NCBI RefSeq assembly: GCF_028209625.1 | Contig: NZ_JAQLDU010000001.1 | Coordinates: 186,001-250,000, forward strand | Reading direction: 5' to 3' | Source: Collinsella aerofaciens | GTDB taxonomy: Bacteria; Actinomycetota; Coriobacteriia; Coriobacteriales; Coriobacteriaceae | Length of the DNA stretch: 64,000 nt | Shown here: piece after piece, positions 8,980 through 16,462 of the stretch | Layout: every line of letters starts with the position of its first letter | Numbering within the stretch: the stretch's first letter is position 1 | Notes under the pieces: model-generated | The model's input: only the letters and a program-made list of their open reading frames with translations | What the model was told of the DNA's origin: nothing | Databases searched by the model: none | Position numbers and translations under genes: made by a program

Positions 8980-9893
8980 TAGCGCACCTCGCTAGAATCG
9001 ACGCCGGGCACGCGGCGGCAGGAATACTCGTCCGTGGCGAACTTGGGGATCTGCACGGTCTCGAGCTCGCGGGCAAGCGCGGCAGAAAGCTCGATGCCGG
9101 CGGCACGGCGCACGGCCTGGATGGCGAGCGGGGCCGAGATGCGGCGGCGGTAGTCGGCCGAGCCCCACAGGTTGGTTCCGTAACTCAGGGCACGCACGGA
9201 TGCAGCAAGGGCGCGAAGCTCGTCCTCGGAAGGCTGCTCGTTGGTAAGGCCGCACGCCACGCCCTGCAGCAGGGTCGCGCGCAGCGGGCGGGCGCCCACG
9301 GTGACGTGCCAAGTGTTGTTCCACCAGGCGGCGGTGAAGTTCAACGAGGGGAAGTCGGTCGCGGCCTTGCGCACGGCCTCGTAGCTCGCACGGTAATCGT
9401 GTTTAACGACCACGACGCGCTCAATCACGTCGCGCACGTAGCCCATATCCACGAACTCGGCAAGCGGTACGCGGCCGGCGCCCGTCAGCTCAACGTACGA
9501 GTCGAGCGCCAAAAAGGCCGAAAGCACGTCCGAGAAGCCAAAGCGGCCGTAGATGCTACCGCCCACCGTGGCGGTATTGCGCAGCTGCACGCCCACGATG
9601 TCGTGGACGGCGAACTCAAAAACATTGTTGACAAGCACGTTGAGCCCGGCATGACGCTCGAGCTGGCGCAGGGTGCACATGGCACCGATGCGAAACTCGG
9701 TCTCGGTCTCCTCGATCTGATCGAGTCCGCAGGCCGAAAGGTCAATCGCCGTCGCCACGCGACGCGATCCCAGGCGCATCCAGATGCCGCCGCCCACAAT
9801 CTTGTTGTTGCGGTTCTTCTGTAAGAGCTCATAGGCTTCGGCCGCGTTTCCAACACGGACGTAGGTACCGAACTTGAGCACGTTCTCCCCCAT
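8979..9893 (-). CDS. FAD-binding subunit of the molybdenum hydroxylase
   Basis: A CoxM/XdhB-type flavoprotein that passes electrons from the iron-sulfur centres to an acceptor. The N-terminal FAD-binding domain has IVGGGIWMRLGS and ATVGGSIYGRFGFSD, the pyrophosphate-binding pattern of the family; a CO-dehydrogenase flavoprotein C-terminal domain follows. It has 304 residues and its stop overlaps the hydroxylase start (TAATG). The start is uncertain: ATG 9893 is used, but a GTG four codons inside follows GGGGGAGAAC and could be real. With the next gene it forms a two-gene operon. Confidence 0.88.
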   Translation of the reverse strand: MGENVLKFGTYVRVGNAAEAYELLQKNRNNKIVGGGIWMRLGSRRVATAIDLSACGLDQIEETETEFRIGAMCTLRQLERHAGLNVLVNNVFEFAVHDIVGVQLRNTATVGGSIYGRFGFSDVLSAFLALDSYVELTGAGRVPLAEFVDMGYVRDVIERVVVVKHDYRASYEAVRKAATDFPSLNFTAAWWNNTWHVTVGARPLRATLLQGVACGLTNEQPSEDELRALAASVRALSYGTNLWGSADYRRRISAPLAIQAVRRAAGIELSAALARELETVQIPKFATDEYSCRRVPGVDSSEVR

Positions 9894-9988
9894 CTCTTCA
9901 CTTGTCCAGTACCTTTAAGTGTACCAAACGAGGGGGCATAGCTCGTGTCGGGACAAAATGAACCGTTTTCCTCCGTCGCATGCGGATC

Positions 9989-10020
9989 AAAAAAGGCTCC
10001 CGGCGTTGAGCCGAGAGCCT
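9989..10020 (-). terminator. Terminator after gdhA
   Basis: The stem AGGCTCTCGGC / GCCGGGAGCCT (one G-U pair, four- to five-base loop) is followed by six T on the minus strand, 25 bases past the gdhA stop. It separates gdhA from the hydroxylase operon. Confidence 0.88.
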
Positions 10021-10045
10021 CATTACATGCTATGTCAGGCAGGGT

Positions 10046-11401
10046 TTAGCAGACGCCCTGGGCGAGCATGGCGTCGGCTACCTTCAGGAAGCCGGCGATG
10101 TTGGCGCCCATGACGAAGTTGCCCTCCTCGCCGTACTCCTTGGCGGTGTCGTCCACGTTGTGGAACATGCCGCGCATGAGCTGCTCGAGCTTGCCATCGA
10201 CCTCCTCGAAGGTCCAAGACAGGTGCTCGGCGTTCTGGCTCATCTCCAGGCCGGACACGAGCACGCCGCCGGCGTTGGCAGCCTTGCCGGGCATAAAGGC
10301 GACGCCGTTCTCCTGGAAGTAAGTCGTGGCCTCGATGGTCGTGGGCATGTTCGCGCCCTCGCCGACCACCTTGCAGCCGTTGGCGACGAGCGCCTGGGCG
10401 TCCTCGAGCAGCAGCGTGTTCTCGCGAGCGCAGGGCAGCGCGATGTCGCAGGGCAGCTGCCACACGCCGCGGCCGTCGCCCTCGTGCCACACGGCACCGG
10501 GCTTCTCGTCAACGTACATGGCGAGCGTGACGCCCTTATCATGGCCGGAACGCTTCTGGTTGTAGACGTGCTCGAGCACGGAGTAGTCGATGCCGTCGGG
10601 ATCCTCGACCCAGCCGTGGGTATCGGAGCAGGCCAGCACCTTGCCGCCAAGCTGGGAAACCTTCTGGACGGCGTAGATAGCGACGTTGCCGGAGCCGTGA
10701 ACGACGACGTTCTTGCCCTCGAAGGAGTCGCCGCGGCTCTTGAGGTACTCGTCCACAAAGTAGACCAGGCCGTAGCCAGTGGCCTCGGTACGGGCGAGCG
10801 AGCCGCCAAAGGAGAGGCCCTTGCCGGTGAGGACGCCGGTCCACTCGTTGGTCAGACGCTTGTACTGACCGAACATGTAGGCAACCTCGCGGCCGCCAAC
10901 GCCAAGGTCGCCGGCGGGGACGTCGGTGTTGGGGCCGATGTGGCGATAGAGCTCGGTCATGAAAGACTGGCAGAAGTGCATGATCTCGTTGTTGGACTTG
11001 CCCTTGGGGTCAAAGTCAGAGCCGCCCTTGCCGCCACCCATGGGAAGGGTGGTCAGGCTGTTCTTGAGGATCTGCTCCAGACCCAGGAACTTGAGCATGC
11101 CCAGAGTGACCGTCGGGTTAAAGCGCAGACCGCCCTTGTAGGGTCCAATGGCAGAGTTGAACTCGACGCGGTAACCGCGGTTGACCTGGACCTTGCCCTG
11201 GTCGTCGACCCAGGGAACACGGAACATGACGATGCGCTCGGGCTCGACGAGGCGCTCCAGCAGGGCGGCCTCCTCGTACTCGGGGTGGGCGTCGAGCGCC
11301 GGCTGGATGGTGCCGAGGATCTCGGTCGCGGCCTGGATGAACTCAGGCTGCTCGGGATAGCGGGCCTTGAGCTCGTCGAGAACTTTCTGCGTGTAGCTCA
11401 T
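10046..11401 (-). CDS. gdhA: Glutamate dehydrogenase, probably NADP-dependent
   Basis: Interconverts 2-oxoglutarate plus ammonia and glutamate. The 451-residue hexameric type has the substrate-binding block GPYKGGLRFNPTV, the catalytic Lys in LPMGGGKGGSDFDPKGKS, and the dinucleotide-binding loop HGSGNVA. ATG 11401 is preceded by GGAGGAAGC, a strong ribosome site; an in-frame extension upstream lacks one. It is monocistronic, with a 256-base upstream gap and its own terminator. Coenzyme is inferred from length and similarity to NADP-type enzymes rather than read directly. Confidence 0.95.
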   Translation of the reverse strand: MSYTQKVLDELKARYPEQPEFIQAATEILGTIQPALDAHPEYEEAALLERLVEPERIVMFRVPWVDDQGKVQVNRGYRVEFNSAIGPYKGGLRFNPTVTLGMLKFLGLEQILKNSLTTLPMGGGKGGSDFDPKGKSNNEIMHFCQSFMTELYRHIGPNTDVPAGDLGVGGREVAYMFGQYKRLTNEWTGVLTGKGLSFGGSLARTEATGYGLVYFVDEYLKSRGDSFEGKNVVVHGSGNVAIYAVQKVSQLGGKVLACSDTHGWVEDPDGIDYSVLEHVYNQKRSGHDKGVTLAMYVDEKPGAVWHEGDGRGVWQLPCDIALPCARENTLLLEDAQALVANGCKVVGEGANMPTTIEATTYFQENGVAFMPGKAANAGGVLVSGLEMSQNAEHLSWTFEEVDGKLEQLMRGMFHNVDDTAKEYGEEGNFVMGANIAGFLKVADAMLAQGVC

Positions 11402-11584
11402 GCTTCCTCCAATTGATGGAAAAGAAAGGTGTCGTTCGCGGCGCCCCATGCGCCGTGAGCTTTATCGAGTATGGATAATATCGCACTGTTGCTACAAAGT
11501 TACGAATAAGGCAACGAGCGGATGTTTCATTTTGATTACGATGCAGGTAGATAGCTTTTTGACCGCCTGACGAGCAAATCGCGT

Positions 11585-11648
11585 GTTTCGAAGCTGTTTC
11601 CTGCACGCTTCGAAACCACCACAAAGGGGACAGGCACCTTTGTGGTGG
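11585..11648. repeat. Paired hairpins of the GGGGACAGGCACC type
   Basis: Two adjacent perfect hairpins. The first is GTTTCGAAGC (11585-11594) with GCTTCGAAAC (11607-11616). The second is CCACCACAAAGG (11616-11627) with CCTTTGTGGTGG (11637-11648), enclosing GGACAGGCA. They lie just after the stop of the DUF3343 gene and probably end its transcript. The second resembles other CAAAGG-centred stems in this window, notably 54349-54379. The rest of the 11402-11657 gap holds the gdhA promoter region, where I see no convincing -35/-10 pair. Confidence 0.75.
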
Positions 11649-11657
11649 TGTTGACGG

Positions 11658-12053
11658 CTAGAGGACGAGCTGATGGTAGTCGGCTGGGGTTATGCGGCCC
11701 TCGGTGGCGGCGCGGAAGGCGGCGAGCGCATCGCCCGAGAACGGCATGACCCAGCACAGCCCGCAGCCGGCGTTAATGGAGCCCGGCAGCGGCATGATGC
11801 GCCCGGGCACACCGGCGGCAAGGCAAAGCTGCTCGCATTCCATCACATCGAAGGTGCTGTCGAACGACACGATGATCTTGCGTTCGTGGTCGAGGGCATC
11901 ACCGGACGGGCCTTCGCGGTGTGCCTCACGATACGCCGCGGCAGCCGCTTCCTCTTCCGCGGTATGTCCACAGCCACCACATCCGCAGGTACAGGGTTCG
12001 GACCCATCGCAAGTGCAGGGCTCTCCCGTGTCGGGACAAATATCGTGAGACAT
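11658..12053 (-). CDS. DUF3343 protein with Cys-rich N-terminal extension (putative Se/S carrier-like)
   Basis: 131 residues. The C-terminal half is a DUF3343 domain: a conserved thiol pair in MECEQLCLAAGVPGRIMPLP and AGCGLCW. DUF3343 is described in Pfam as a putative Se/S carrier-like family; its chemistry is not established. The N-terminal 30 residues are unusual, with seven cysteines in Pro/Gly/Asp-rich spacing (CPDTGEPCTC, EPCTCGCGGCGH), suggesting metal, sulfur or selenium binding. ATG 12053 is preceded by GGGAG at five bases; an ATG four codons upstream is possible. It starts a few bases after the mobA stop, so it is probably co-transcribed with mobA. A second, shorter DUF3343 lies at 38678-38929. 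Confidence 0.75.
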   Translation of the reverse strand: MSHDICPDTGEPCTCDGSEPCTCGCGGCGHTAEEEAAAAAYREAHREGPSGDALDHERKIIVSFDSTFDVMECEQLCLAAGVPGRIMPLPGSINAGCGLCWVMPFSGDALAAFRAATEGRITPADYHQLVL

Positions 12054-12068
12054 GGCAACTCCCATCGT

Positions 12069-12701
12069 CTAGGCGAGCAGCTCGGCTGCCGCAAACTCAT
12101 CGGGTGTATTGACGTTTTCGAAGCAGAGCGTGGAGCCGGCGACCTTAACAATCTGCGGCTCATCCATATAGCCGGCCTGAACGCGATTGATCAGGCAGCG
12201 AATGCGCTGGCGGTCGCAGGCAAGCAGCTCGTGGGCAACCGGCGCACACACGTCACAGCGCCAGACGGCGCAAAGCGGCTCAATCCCCCGCTCCTCGCGC
12301 GGCACGCACACATCGAGCGCCTCGGCCTCAACACGATCGGCAAGCGCGCCGATCAGTTCCGGCGAGACAAACGGCATGTCGCAGGCGACGATCGCCACGA
12401 GCGGCAATCGGGCCGCGGCCAACGAGCTCGCGATGCCGCGCATGGCACCGGCGGGACCGTCGACGTCCATCACCACGCGGGGGCGCAGGCCATCAAACAT
12501 AAGCTCCTCAAGATAGGCAAGCTCGCTGGGACGCGAAGTCGTCACAACCAACTCGCCGGCAATTGGCGCCAGCCGACCCAGCACGCGCTCGATGAGCGGC
12601 TCGCCGCAAAACGCCATGCGAGCCTTATCGCAGCCCATGCGCGACGACAACCCGCCCGCTTGAACGACACAAGAAAGATCGGCCCGTCTTACGGTAATCA
12701 T
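12069..12701 (-). CDS. mobA: MobA, molybdenum cofactor guanylyltransferase
   Basis: Adds GMP to molybdopterin to form the MGD cofactor needed by DMSO-reductase-family enzymes such as FdhF. The nucleotidyltransferase signature AGGLSSRMGCDKARM sits near the N-terminus, and ACDMPFVSPELI supplies the metal-binding Asp. ATG 12701 is preceded by GGAGGTG at about nine bases; further in-frame ATGs upstream lack a site. About 210 residues, normal for MobA. It lies downstream of selC and upstream of the Cys-rich DUF3343 gene, tying cofactor maturation to the selenium genes. Confidence 0.88.
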   Translation of the reverse strand: MITVRRADLSCVVQAGGLSSRMGCDKARMAFCGEPLIERVLGRLAPIAGELVVTTSRPSELAYLEELMFDGLRPRVVMDVDGPAGAMRGIASSLAAARLPLVAIVACDMPFVSPELIGALADRVEAEALDVCVPREERGIEPLCAVWRCDVCAPVAHELLACDRQRIRCLINRVQAGYMDEPQIVKVAGSTLCFENVNTPDEFAAAELLA

Positions 12702-12855
12702 ACGGCAAAACACCTCCATCGGCATGCTCGAAACCCGGTGCACGAAGCTAAATACAGCCGCCGAAATAACGGCGCTACGAAAAGCTCGTGCAAAAACAAA
12801 ACAGCGCCTTTGCGGCACGCAGCAAGACCGCGAGCACAAAAGCGCTGGTAGCGTA

Positions 12856-12952
12856 TGGCGGGAACGTATGTGAATCGAACACATCCAAGACGTTTTGCAC
12901 GCCTCGCAACGGTTTTGAGGACCGCGGAGCCCACCGGAGCCCATCCGTTCCC
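12856..12952 (-). tRNA. selC: tRNA-Sec (selenocysteine, anticodon UCA)
   Basis: A 97-base RNA with the tRNA-Sec hallmarks: acceptor GGGAACG / CGTTCCC extended by one G-A mismatch, a long six-pair D stem, an anticodon loop CCUCAAA reading UCA, a long variable arm (GAGGCGT pairing with ACGTCTT), T-arm ATGTGTTCGATTCACAT, discriminator G and encoded CCA. It lies 36 bases after the selB stop, giving a compact selA-selB-selC unit. Confidence 0.96.
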
Positions 12953-12988
12953 AAGTGCGGCGGTATTTTACCAAACCGAACAGTCAAT

Positions 12989-14956
12989 CTAGCGCAGGGA
13001 GCGCAGGCCACCGGCCTCCTTGTCGAGCACCGTGAAGCGCACGGCATCCAGGTGCTCCAAGATGCTGATGGCGCGTTTACGCGACACGCCAAGGGCCTCG
13101 CGCAGCACGCTCGTGGTGGCAGCGCCACCGGCTGCCTCAATGGCGGCGGCAACAAGCTCGCGCGCATGGGCCTCGACGGCAGCAGACAGGGCAACGTCAC
13201 GCTCGACCTTCACGATGGAACGATTAAGCGAAAGCTCGCGCAGAGCTCGCGTCATGGTGTCGCGATCGAGCTGCAGTCGCTCGCCCACCTCGGGCAACGT
13301 CGGTGCGTCGAGGCCAGCTTCGTCCAGCAAGGAAACGATGCGCTCGCAAGCCTCGTGCACCACGCGCGCCGCAGCGGCGGCCGAATGCGGGTCGAACACC
13401 TCGGCACCCTCGGCGGCGCACGCGCCACGCGAGCAGCCCTCGGCAATCAGAGCCGCGGCAACGCATTCATCAGCGGAAGGCCACGCAGCATGGGCAACGG
13501 CGCCGGGCGTAAAGCCCGTCTCCTTGGGAGCCGCGGCATGCATGGCCGACAAGGTCGCTGCCAGTGCATCCATCGCGGCGTCGAGCACCACGGCGTCCGC
13601 CAAGTAGTCCGAATCACCCGCGGCAAGTTTGCGAACGGAGCCCTGCGCCACCAACCCGCGCAGTGCGGCATCGACCTCGCCGACAGCAAGATCCAAAGCC
13701 TCGGCAACATCAACAGCCATAACCGGCAGCGTCTGCAGCGCCAGCCAAGCGCCCACACCGCCCGCAATATCGCCGGGCTCGAGCGCCGCATACAGCGTAC
13801 GCTCCCCTTCGGCAAGCTCGCGCGAGCGACGGCAGCGCGAAAGCAGCACGCGCCCGCCGCCAATAAGCATCACGGGCGAATAGGACAGCACCACGGCATG
13901 GTCCCCGGCACGTAGCGGCAGCGAGTTTTCCAAGCGCACCTGAACAATACGGGTCTCGCCCACCGCCATGGGGGCCTCGCCCTCCATGAACATGATGCGA
14001 CCGACAACCTCGGCCGTACCCGCCATCACATGCACGCGCGCGCCCGACTCGAGCACGCGCGGCTTGGCACCCTCGCGGCCCAGGTAAGTGAACACCATCA
14101 TAAAGCGCATCGTCTGGCCAAAGCGACCCTGCACGCCGAGCATCTCTCCGCGATCGAGCGCGGCGACGGCATCGCCCACCAAGTTGAGCGCCACACGCTG
14201 ACCGGGCAATGCCCGCGGCGTATCGCCATGCACCTGAATCCCGCGCACGCGACAGACCGTACGCGACGGCAGCGCGACGAGCTCATCGCCCACCGCAACC
14301 GGCGCATCGTGCAACGTTCCCGTCACCACGGTACCGGCGCCCTTGATCGTAAAGCAGCGGTCGATGGGCAGACGCGGTGCGGCATCGGTGGGCTCGGCAC
14401 GGGCACGGCAGGCACCACAGCAAGCGGCAACCTGCTCGTCGAGCGCAGCCAGCAGGTCATCGATTCCCGCACCGGTCTTGGACGACACGGGCACGATCGG
14501 CACGCCCGCAAACACGGTGTCCGACAAAAAATCATCGACATCGAGCTCGGCAAGCTCAGTCATCTCGGCGTCGGCCAGGTCGCACATCGTCAGCGCGACC
14601 ACCATGTGTGTGACGCCCAGCAGCTCCAGCACATGCACGTGCTCGCGGGTCTGCGGCATCACGCCCTCGACGGCCGAAACCACCAGCACGGCCACGTCGA
14701 TACCCGTGGCGCCCTGCACCATGGCACGCAAGTAATGCGCATGGCCCGGCACGTCGACCAGGCCAACGATCTTGCCACTCGGCAGCGCCAGCTCACCAAA
14801 GCCAAGCTCAACGGTCATGCCGCGACGACGTTCAACTTCCAGGCGGTCGGGGTTTTTACCCGTCAGCGCCTCGATGAGCGCCGACTTACCGTGGTCAACA
14901 TGTCCCGCCGTACCTACGATAACGGGACACTCCACCAGTGCTTGAACCTCACTCAT
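12989..14956 (-). CDS. selB: SelB, selenocysteine-specific elongation factor
   Basis: Carries Sec-tRNA to the ribosome at UGA codons marked by a SECIS hairpin. The 655-residue protein has an N-terminal GTPase domain (GTAGHVDHGKSALIEALTG; DVPGHAHYLRAM), EF-Tu-like domains 2 and 3, then winged-helix repeats at the C-terminus that bind SECIS RNA. Its start overlaps the selA stop by four bases (ATGA). Clients visible here are fdhF and selD, both of which have an in-frame UGA. Confidence 0.96.
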   Translation of the reverse strand: MSEVQALVECPVIVGTAGHVDHGKSALIEALTGKNPDRLEVERRRGMTVELGFGELALPSGKIVGLVDVPGHAHYLRAMVQGATGIDVAVLVVSAVEGVMPQTREHVHVLELLGVTHMVVALTMCDLADAEMTELAELDVDDFLSDTVFAGVPIVPVSSKTGAGIDDLLAALDEQVAACCGACRARAEPTDAAPRLPIDRCFTIKGAGTVVTGTLHDAPVAVGDELVALPSRTVCRVRGIQVHGDTPRALPGQRVALNLVGDAVAALDRGEMLGVQGRFGQTMRFMMVFTYLGREGAKPRVLESGARVHVMAGTAEVVGRIMFMEGEAPMAVGETRIVQVRLENSLPLRAGDHAVVLSYSPVMLIGGGRVLLSRCRRSRELAEGERTLYAALEPGDIAGGVGAWLALQTLPVMAVDVAEALDLAVGEVDAALRGLVAQGSVRKLAAGDSDYLADAVVLDAAMDALAATLSAMHAAAPKETGFTPGAVAHAAWPSADECVAAALIAEGCSRGACAAEGAEVFDPHSAAAAARVVHEACERIVSLLDEAGLDAPTLPEVGERLQLDRDTMTRALRELSLNRSIVKVERDVALSAAVEAHARELVAAAIEAAGGAATTSVLREALGVSRKRAISILEHLDAVRFTVLDKEAGGLRSLR

Positions 14957-16410
14957 CGAGCAATCGCCTTCTCAACGCACGCGACGAGCGTCGATGCCGC
15001 CGTCTCGATATCGCGGTCGCCCACGAGCGTGCGCACATCAAACAGAATGCGGTCGTGCGAGGCGCGCGTGACGACCGGCGTATCGAAGTCTTGAACGAGC
15101 GAGCGTTTGAGCGCGTCGACGGACAGGCGCTCGTCAACAAGACGCACGGCAACGCACATCGTGGGCAACTCCACGGTAGGCAGCGAGCCGCCACCGGGGG
15201 TCGACGATTCCTCGACGATTTCCACCTGCACGGCACACGGGCAGCCAGCCTTATCGAGCCCGGCGACCATACGATCGCGCAGCTTGCGGGCGCGTCGTTC
15301 CAAATGGGCCTGCGGCAGCGTGAGCATGCTGAGCACCGGAATATCGCGATGGGCCACGTCGGCGCCGTCCATGTAGATGCGAAGTGTGGCCTCGAGCGCC
15401 GTGAGCGCCAACTTGCCCGGACGCAGAGCGCGCATGAGCGGATGTGCGCCGCAGGCCTGGACCAGATCGCGACGGCCCATGATAATGCCCGCCTGTGCGG
15501 CACCGAGCAGCTTATCGCCCGAGCACGACACCACATCGAGCCCCGCCGAAACCGAAGCCGGCGTGGGTTCCTCGCCGCCGCGCACCAAGATGTCATCGGG
15601 CAGCAGCGCGCCCGAACCCTGGTCCTCGTAGAACAGCAGGCCATGCTTGTGAGCAAGCGCCGCAAGCTCCCGAGAACCCACCTCCTCGTGGAAACCCTCG
15701 ATGCGATAGTTAGAAGGATGGACCTTAAGGATCATCGCCGTATCGGGCGTGATGACACGCTCGTAGTCGACCAGATGCGTGCGGTTGGTGGCCCCGACCT
15801 CGACGAGCTTGGCACCCGAGGCCTCCATGACGTCGGGGATACGGAAGCTGCCGCCGATCTCAACAAGCTCGCCACGGCTGACTATGACCTCTTTGCCCGC
15901 GGCATGGGTTGCCAGCACCAGCAGCACCGCAGCGGCGTTGTTGTTGACCACGAGCGCGTCCTCGGCACCGGTGAGCGAGCGGATCAGTTGCGCGGCGTGC
16001 TCCTTGCGCGACCCGCGCGAACAGGTGTCGACGCTGTACTCGAGCGTGCTATACCCGCGCGCAACCTCGGCCACGGCCTTTGCCGCCGACTCCGCAAGCG
16101 GGGCACGGCCCAGATTGGTATGGATGACCACACCCGTGGCGTTGACGGCGGGACGCAGGCTCGGCAGCGCGGAGCGATGCGCACGCCACTCGATGGCCGA
16201 GGCCAGTTCGCGCTTGGAACGCGGGGCGGCACCGGCGCGAATCGCGGCGCGCTCCTCGTCGAGCTCGGCCGTCACGGCAGCATGGACCACCGCGTCGCAG
16301 GTCTCCCCCGCAGCCTTCACCACCGGCCACTCGGCAAGCAGCTCGTTGACGGAAGGAATGGCGCGCAGGCGGGCGCGCACCTCATCGGACATATTCTGGC
16401 TATCGCTCAT
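14953..16410 (-). CDS. selA: SelA, L-seryl-tRNA(Sec) selenium transferase
   Basis: PLP enzyme that converts Ser-tRNA(Sec) to Sec-tRNA(Sec) using selenophosphate. The 485-residue protein has NATGVVIHTNLGRAPL, the substrate-binding stretch YEDQGSGALL and the PLP Lys in SCSGDKLLGAAQAGI. Start ATG 16410 follows GAAAGG. It is 52 bases downstream of the molybdopterin oxidoreductase gene and overlaps selB, so all may share a transcript. Confidence 0.96.
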   Translation of the reverse strand: MSDSQNMSDEVRARLRAIPSVNELLAEWPVVKAAGETCDAVVHAAVTAELDEERAAIRAGAAPRSKRELASAIEWRAHRSALPSLRPAVNATGVVIHTNLGRAPLAESAAKAVAEVARGYSTLEYSVDTCSRGSRKEHAAQLIRSLTGAEDALVVNNNAAAVLLVLATHAAGKEVIVSRGELVEIGGSFRIPDVMEASGAKLVEVGATNRTHLVDYERVITPDTAMILKVHPSNYRIEGFHEEVGSRELAALAHKHGLLFYEDQGSGALLPDDILVRGGEEPTPASVSAGLDVVSCSGDKLLGAAQAGIIMGRRDLVQACGAHPLMRALRPGKLALTALEATLRIYMDGADVAHRDIPVLSMLTLPQAHLERRARKLRDRMVAGLDKAGCPCAVQVEIVEESSTPGGGSLPTVELPTMCVAVRLVDERLSVDALKRSLVQDFDTPVVTRASHDRILFDVRTLVGDRDIETAASTLVACVEKAIAR

Positions 16411-16462
16411 GTGCGGCCTTTCAAAAGAAACGTGGATCAGTCAAATACATCAGCTGAGTCAA

